A stretch of DNA of 64,000 bases. Source: JAEUHM01 sp964538625 (lineage in GTDB: Bacteria; Verrucomicrobiota; Verrucomicrobiia; Verrucomicrobiales; Verrucomicrobiaceae). The position numbers and the translations under genes are program-made. The notes below the pieces were generated by a model. That model made no database searches. It saw only the letters and a program-made list of their open reading frames with translations, and had not been told where the DNA came from. The stretch's first letter is position 1, and each line of letters opens with the position of its first letter. The stretch lies in the NCBI GenBank assembly GCA_964538625.1, contig CAZIGH010000017.1, positions 21,954 to 85,953 on the forward strand. The letters are read 5' to 3'. Below, piece by piece: positions 60,201 through 64,000 of this stretch.

Positions 60201-61073
60201 ATGAAAGTTTACATCGACGGACAACTGCTGGACGAAAAAGATGCCAAGATCTCCGTGTTTGACCACGGACTGCTCTATGGGGACGGCGTGTTTGAGGGCA
60301 TCCGCATTTACAATGGCCGCGTGTTCCGACTCACCGAACATCTCAAGCGGCTCTACTCCTGTGCCAAGGCCATCTGCCTCACCATTCCCATCTCTTTTGA
60401 GGAAATGGAGAAGGCCACCGTCGATACCGTGGCCGCCAATGGACTGCGCGATGGCTACATTCGCCTCGTCGTCACCCGCGGTGTCGGCTCGCTGGGCCTG
60501 AATCCCTACCAGTGCCCCAAGGCCAGCGTCATCATCATCGCCGCGAACATCAAGCTCTACCCGCAGGAGGCTTATGACAACGGTCTGAAACTCATTACCT
60601 GCTCCACCCGTCGGCCCGCGCCCGCCGCGCTCAGTCCGCAGGTGAAGTCCCTGAACTACCTCAACAACGTGATGGCCAAGATCGAGTGTCTCCAGGCTGG
60701 TTGTGACGAGGGCATCATGCTCAACGAGCAGGGCTACGTGGCCGAATGCACCGGCGACAACGTCTTTGTCATCAAGGACGGCTCTGTCTATACTCCCACC
60801 ATCGCCTCCGGTGCGCTCGATGGCATCACGCGTGGAGCGGTCATTCAGATCATCAAAGGCATGGGCATTCCCGTGCATGAGGTGACCATGACCCGCTTTG
60901 ACATCTACACCGCAGATGAGTGCTTCCTCACTGGCACCGCCGCTGAAGCCCTGCCCGCCGTGAGGCTCGATAGCCGTGACATTGGCAACGGCAAGCCCGG
61001 CCCCATCACGCTTAAGATCATCGAGGCTTTCAAGAAGCTCGCCAACTCCGAGGGCACACCCGTGCCGCTCTGA
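60201..61073 (+). CDS. ilvE: branched-chain amino acid aminotransferase (class IV)
   Basis: 290 aa from the ATG at 60201; the upstream extension overlaps the divergent Fur gene. Fold-type IV PLP motifs: VYIDGQLLDEKDAKISVFDHGLLYGDGVFEGIRIY, the catalytic lysine in LSPQVKSLNYLNNVMAKIE, and EQGYVAECTGDNVFVIKDG. Transaminates leucine, isoleucine and valine. Some members of this group are D-amino acid aminotransferases, but the N-terminal motif favours IlvE. The leader is C-rich without Shine-Dalgarno. Confidence 0.92.
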   Translation: MKVYIDGQLLDEKDAKISVFDHGLLYGDGVFEGIRIYNGRVFRLTEHLKRLYSCAKAICLTIPISFEEMEKATVDTVAANGLRDGYIRLVVTRGVGSLGLNPYQCPKASVIIIAANIKLYPQEAYDNGLKLITCSTRRPAPAALSPQVKSLNYLNNVMAKIECLQAGCDEGIMLNEQGYVAECTGDNVFVIKDGSVYTPTIASGALDGITRGAVIQIIKGMGIPVHEVTMTRFDIYTADECFLTGTAAEALPAVRLDSRDIGNGKPGPITLKIIEAFKKLANSEGTPVPL

Positions 61074-61142
61074 GCTTGCGCTCAGAGACATTCGCGGCAA
61101 CAGGCGGCGGCTATGCACCGTTAGCATCGCCACGCCCAAGCC

Positions 61143-62447
61143 ATGAAAACCGCACTTCTGCTGCTCTTCGCCTCCGCCCTCTCCGCCGCTGACTTTCAGG
61201 GCTGGACGGCGGAAAGCCCACGAGATGAAATCCGTCCGCAGTTCAGCAGCGGGGAAGGCGGTACCCTCATCATCACTCACGACAAGCGCGATGGACTCGA
61301 CGGTTGGTTTCAAAAGACCTTCGCGGTCAAAGGCGGCACTCATTACCGCTTCTACACCCAGCGTAAAACCACTGCCGTGACGAACCACCGCCAGAGCTGT
61401 CTCGTCCGCATCGTCTGGCAGGATGCGGAGGGCAAAGGCGTCCGCATGGACAGCGCTCCGGACTATCCCACACCTGGCCTGCCGCTGCCCAGTGCCGAGC
61501 CTGAATATCCCGTGGACGGACCCACGGATGCCGAAGGCTGGACCACTGTGAGCGGCGTGTATCGAGTGCCATCCCAAGCTACGAAGGCCATCGTCGAACT
61601 CCACCTGCAATGGGCAGCCGGCGGCCGCGTCGAATGGCGTGGAGCCAGCCTCACGCCCGCAGACGCTCCCAGCCCTCGTAAAGTCCGCCTCGCCAGCGTG
61701 CATCACAAACCCACTGGAAAATCCCCCGCTGAGAACTGTGCCGAGTTCGCACCGCTCATTGCGGAGGCCGCAGAGAAAAAGGCGGACCTTATTGTCTTGG
61801 GAGAGACCGTCCCCAGCGCCAGCCTGAAAGCGAAACCCGAAACCATTGCCGAGCCCATTCCCGGTCCCTCCACGGATTACTTTGCCAGCCTGTCGAAACA
61901 GCACCGAGTCCACATCGCGCTCAGCCTTTACGAACGCCACGAGCATCTCATCTACAACACCGCCGTCCTCCTCGGGCCGGAGGGTGCACTCCTTGGCAAG
62001 TATCGCAAAGTCACCCTTCCGCCCAGTGAAGCCGCCAAAGGCATCGCCCCCGGCAGAGACTATCCCGTTTTTGACACTACCTTCGGCAAGGTGGGACTCA
62101 TGATCTGCTACGACGGCTTCTTCCCCGAAGTCGCCCGTGAGTTGACCAAGAACGGCGCTGAGGTCATCGCTTGGCCCGTGTGGGGTTGCAATCCGCTGCT
62201 GGCTCAGGCCCGGGCTGCCGAGAACCGCATCATCATCGTCAGCAGTACCTTTATGAAACCGGAAGACAGCTGGATGCTCTCCGCCATCTATGATCAGGGT
62301 GGTAAGCCCGTGGCCAAAGCGGAAAAGTGGAGCACCATCGCGCTTGCAGAAGTGGATCTCAGTCAGCCGTATTACGGCCCGTATAACCTGGGAGACTTCC
62401 ACTCCATGATCGAAAGACATCGCCCACCACTGGTCGGTGAGCGGTGA
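61143..62447 (+). CDS. exported carbon-nitrogen hydrolase (nitrilase superfamily)
   Basis: 434 aa, signal peptide (MKTALLLLFASALSAADF). An N-terminal ~150-residue beta region (YRFYTQRKTTAV ... AIVELHLQW) precedes the nitrilase fold. The Glu-Lys-Cys triad is seen in LIVLGETVPS (Glu), LGKYRKVTLPPSE (Lys) and VGLMICYDGFFPEVAREL (Cys). It probably hydrolyses amide bonds outside the cytoplasm; the substrate is unknown. Export and the extra beta domain distinguish it from common cytosolic members. It follows ilvE on the same strand after 69 bp. Confidence 0.88.
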   Translation: MKTALLLLFASALSAADFQGWTAESPRDEIRPQFSSGEGGTLIITHDKRDGLDGWFQKTFAVKGGTHYRFYTQRKTTAVTNHRQSCLVRIVWQDAEGKGVRMDSAPDYPTPGLPLPSAEPEYPVDGPTDAEGWTTVSGVYRVPSQATKAIVELHLQWAAGGRVEWRGASLTPADAPSPRKVRLASVHHKPTGKSPAENCAEFAPLIAEAAEKKADLIVLGETVPSASLKAKPETIAEPIPGPSTDYFASLSKQHRVHIALSLYERHEHLIYNTAVLLGPEGALLGKYRKVTLPPSEAAKGIAPGRDYPVFDTTFGKVGLMICYDGFFPEVARELTKNGAEVIAWPVWGCNPLLAQARAAENRIIIVSSTFMKPEDSWMLSAIYDQGGKPVAKAEKWSTIALAEVDLSQPYYGPYNLGDFHSMIERHRPPLVGER

Positions 62448-62514
62448 CCCTGACTGCAACAGTTCTGCGGGGTTTCAGTGCAAAAGCTGCCACAGCGAGC
62501 GTTTTCTTCTCTCC

Positions 62515-63318
62515 ATGACTTTTCCCCTACGCTCTTTGTTTTTCACGCTCGGCGCGGCATTGCTGACACCGGGTTTCCTCCCAGCTTCAGACTACAAGGG
62601 CGTAAAGGTGATCGCGCACCGTGGTGCCGGCTTTGAGGCGGAGGAGAATACGGTAGAGGGTTGCAGACAGAGCCACTCACGCGGCATCCTGGGCTATGAG
62701 GTGGATGTGCGCCGCACGAAGGATGGGCACTTGGTGCTCATGCATGACAAAGATGTAGCGCGTACCACGGACGGCTCCGGCAGCGTGGAGGAGATGACCC
62801 TGGCGGAGGTACGCAAGCTCAAGACAAAAACGAATGGCTGGGCAGTGCCCACGATTGAGGACCTGTTCACGTTTTTCAAAGACAAGCCCGAGGTTTATCT
62901 GATGCTTGAGATGAAGACCACCGACATGAAGGCGTATCCAGATGAGGCTATCGAGCCCTACTGCCGCCAGCTTCATGACACGGCCAAGAGGATGCTGCCG
63001 CCGGGCACGTTTTGTTTCATCTCCTTCGATCGTCGTGCGCTGGGTGCCATCCGAAAAATCGCTCCCGATGCGTTCACTGGATACCTCAGCGGCAGCGAGG
63101 CAACGGACGAGATGATCGCAGAAGCCAAGGCGCTGGGCTGTGGTCGCATGTCCGTGCCCATCGAGAAGACCACGCGGCTGATGGCTCGGAAAATTAAGGA
63201 GTCTGGCCTCCAGCTCTCCCTCTGGCCCATCCGTGAGAAGGAGGATGCGGAACTGGCTGCGCTCTGGGGTGCCAGCATCATCTGCACTGACACGCCAAGC
63301 GATTTGCTGGGAAAGTAG
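62515..63318 (+). CDS. glycerophosphodiester phosphodiesterase family protein
   Basis: 267 aa from the ATG at 62515 (FPLRSLFFTLGAALLTPGFLPAS, signal); the longer open frame from 62437 is non-hydrophobic. VKVIAHRGAGFEAEENTVEG is the catalytic His-Arg-Gly and Glu-Asn region, and GYEVDVRRTKDGHLVLMHD adds the metal and acid residues. VYLMLEMKT and TFCFISFD complete the GDPD barrel. It likely releases glycerol-3-phosphate or a similar phosphoalcohol outside the cytoplasm. Confidence 0.92.
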   Translation: MTFPLRSLFFTLGAALLTPGFLPASDYKGVKVIAHRGAGFEAEENTVEGCRQSHSRGILGYEVDVRRTKDGHLVLMHDKDVARTTDGSGSVEEMTLAEVRKLKTKTNGWAVPTIEDLFTFFKDKPEVYLMLEMKTTDMKAYPDEAIEPYCRQLHDTAKRMLPPGTFCFISFDRRALGAIRKIAPDAFTGYLSGSEATDEMIAEAKALGCGRMSVPIEKTTRLMARKIKESGLQLSLWPIREKEDAELAALWGASIICTDTPSDLLGK

Positions 63319-63340
63319 GTGCGGGTCGGTCAGGTGGACA

Positions 63341-64000
63341 TCACTCTGCGCCTTCGATGAACGCGAGGAGGTCGGCCAGGCCAGGCGGCGTGAGGCCGGC
63401 TTCGAGGCCTTCGGGCATCAGGGAGAGGCCCAGGGAGCGGAGGCTGGCGACCTCGGTGCGGGAGATGACGCGCTCCTGGCCGCCGGGCAGCACCAGGGTG
63501 ACGGCGGCGGTGGTCTCGGCACGGATCACGCCGGTGAGAGTCTCGCCGCCTTTGGTGGCGAGCACGTAGGCGGTGAACTGGGGGAGCAGCTCGCGGTTGG
63601 GGTCGAGGATGCCGGTGAGGAGCTTTTCACGCCCTCCAGTGCGGGCGGCGGCGAGGCTGGGGCCGAAGTCCGCGCCGATGCCGCCCAAGCGGTGGCAGGC
63701 GGCACAGCGGGTCTCGAAATGGGCGCGGCCTTTCGCGGGATCACCGGTCATCTTCAAGGCGGGCAAGAAGCTCTCGAAGACAGCCTGGCGGCTGGCTCCG
63801 GATGCCTGGCCGAGGAGGGCGGCTGCTCGTTGGCGGATTTTGGGTTCGCCATGGCGGCGGAGGGCGTCGGCCTGAGCGGGGCCGAGGTCGGCAGGGCGCA
63901 GGGTCTGGTTTTCCAAGGCGGCGAGCAGGGCTTCAACGCCGTCAGTGCGGCGCAAGGCCGCGGCCGGCGCGGCGGCGCGCGGCGCGGGGCCGAGGGCGGG
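63341..64000 (-). CDS. PVC-type c-heme domain protein, C-terminal part
   Basis: At least 220 residues, reading on past the right edge with no stop, so the N-terminus is missing; the TTG at 63955 is not a real start. Upstream is Ala/Pro-rich helical sequence (ALLAALENQTLRPADLGPAQ). The heme site ETRCAACHRLGGIGADFGPSLA contains CxxCH, followed by LLTGILDPNRELLPQFTAYV, GETLTGVIRAET, RTEVASLRSLGLSLMPEGLE and LADLLAFIE. This is the Planctomycete/Verrucomicrobia heme-binding domain usually fused to membrane-bound dehydrogenases, which the missing N-terminus may contain. Confidence 0.9.
   Translation of the reverse strand, partial: PALGPAPRAAAPAAALRRTDGVEALLAALENQTLRPADLGPAQADALRRHGEPKIRQRAAALLGQASGASRQAVFESFLPALKMTGDPAKGRAHFETRCAACHRLGGIGADFGPSLAAARTGGREKLLTGILDPNRELLPQFTAYVLATKGGETLTGVIRAETTAAVTLVLPGGQERVISRTEVASLRSLGLSLMPEGLEAGLTPPGLADLLAFIEGAE

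Noticed and set aside
60174..62459. 761-residue open frame on the minus strand across ilvE and the nitrilase-like gene
   Set aside because: It has no recognisable domain, while both plus-strand genes show full catalytic motifs. Such long antisense frames are expected in GC-rich coding DNA.

Overview
The window looks like a draft-genome scaffold (it contains a run of exactly 100 Ns at 12084-12183) from a GC-rich heterotrophic member of the Verrucomicrobia, probably Verrucomicrobiales (a Prosthecobacter/Verrucomicrobium-like relative; this is inference). The main signs are six secreted sulfatases, a 'PVC-type' membrane-bound dehydrogenase, a DUF1080 protein, a PVC-type heme-binding domain protein cut by the right edge, a golvesin-like FAD oxidoreductase, and many starts that lack a Shine-Dalgarno sequence and follow C/U-rich leaders.

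Layout. 1-10 kb: an M81/MlrC-like metallopeptidase (cut by the left edge), a triple-LysM protein, DoxX, dihydroorotase, a lipoprotein, exonuclease VII large subunit, a GYF/AIM24 protein and a large SGNH + dehydrogenase + blue-copper fusion. 10-12.6 kb: a solitary MoxR ATPase, then a mobile region with a REP-associated tyrosine transposase (RAYT) set among at least four copies of a 114-bp structured palindromic element, three of them spaced 156 bp; the assembly gap lies inside one copy. 12.6-33.4 kb: accessory catabolic genes. These are the FAD oxidoreductase with a divergent LacI regulator and a perfect 15-bp palindrome between them, a DUF3604 protein, a DUF1080 protein, four of the six sulfatases, a NagA-like deacetylase lacking a usual metal ligand, an alpha/beta hydrolase, a D-threonine-aldolase-like enzyme and a PL10-like pectate lyase. 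A small housekeeping operon (proC - aminotransferase - rnhA) interrupts them. The tight overlaps from 33.4 down to 23.4 kb suggest a degradation locus for a sulfated, possibly amino-sugar or uronate-containing, glycan.

33.5-43.5 kb is core: recF, then mreB-mreC-mreD-mrdA(PBP2)-rng-thyA on the minus strand, and hisS divergent from recF. mreB has an almost pure pyrimidine leader. 43.5-50 kb: two more sulfatases, a DUF1573-rhodanese pair, a phosphoesterase and a GT9 glycosyltransferase. 50-58 kb: a coiled-coil/TPR protein, a TauE/SafE permease overlapping a lone OppD-like ATPase, tRNA-Val(UAC), CorA, a CHASE2-like membrane protein translationally coupled to a truncated hemoglobin, and an RluA-type pseudouridine synthase. 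57.3-64 kb: an ECF sigma factor / putative anti-sigma / PDZ operon, a Fur-family regulator divergent from a branched-chain aminotransferase, a secreted nitrilase-fold hydrolase, a glycerophosphodiesterase and the c-type heme protein fragment.

I saw no CRISPR array, rRNA, prophage or defence island. Family names come from motif recognition by eye. No homology search was run.
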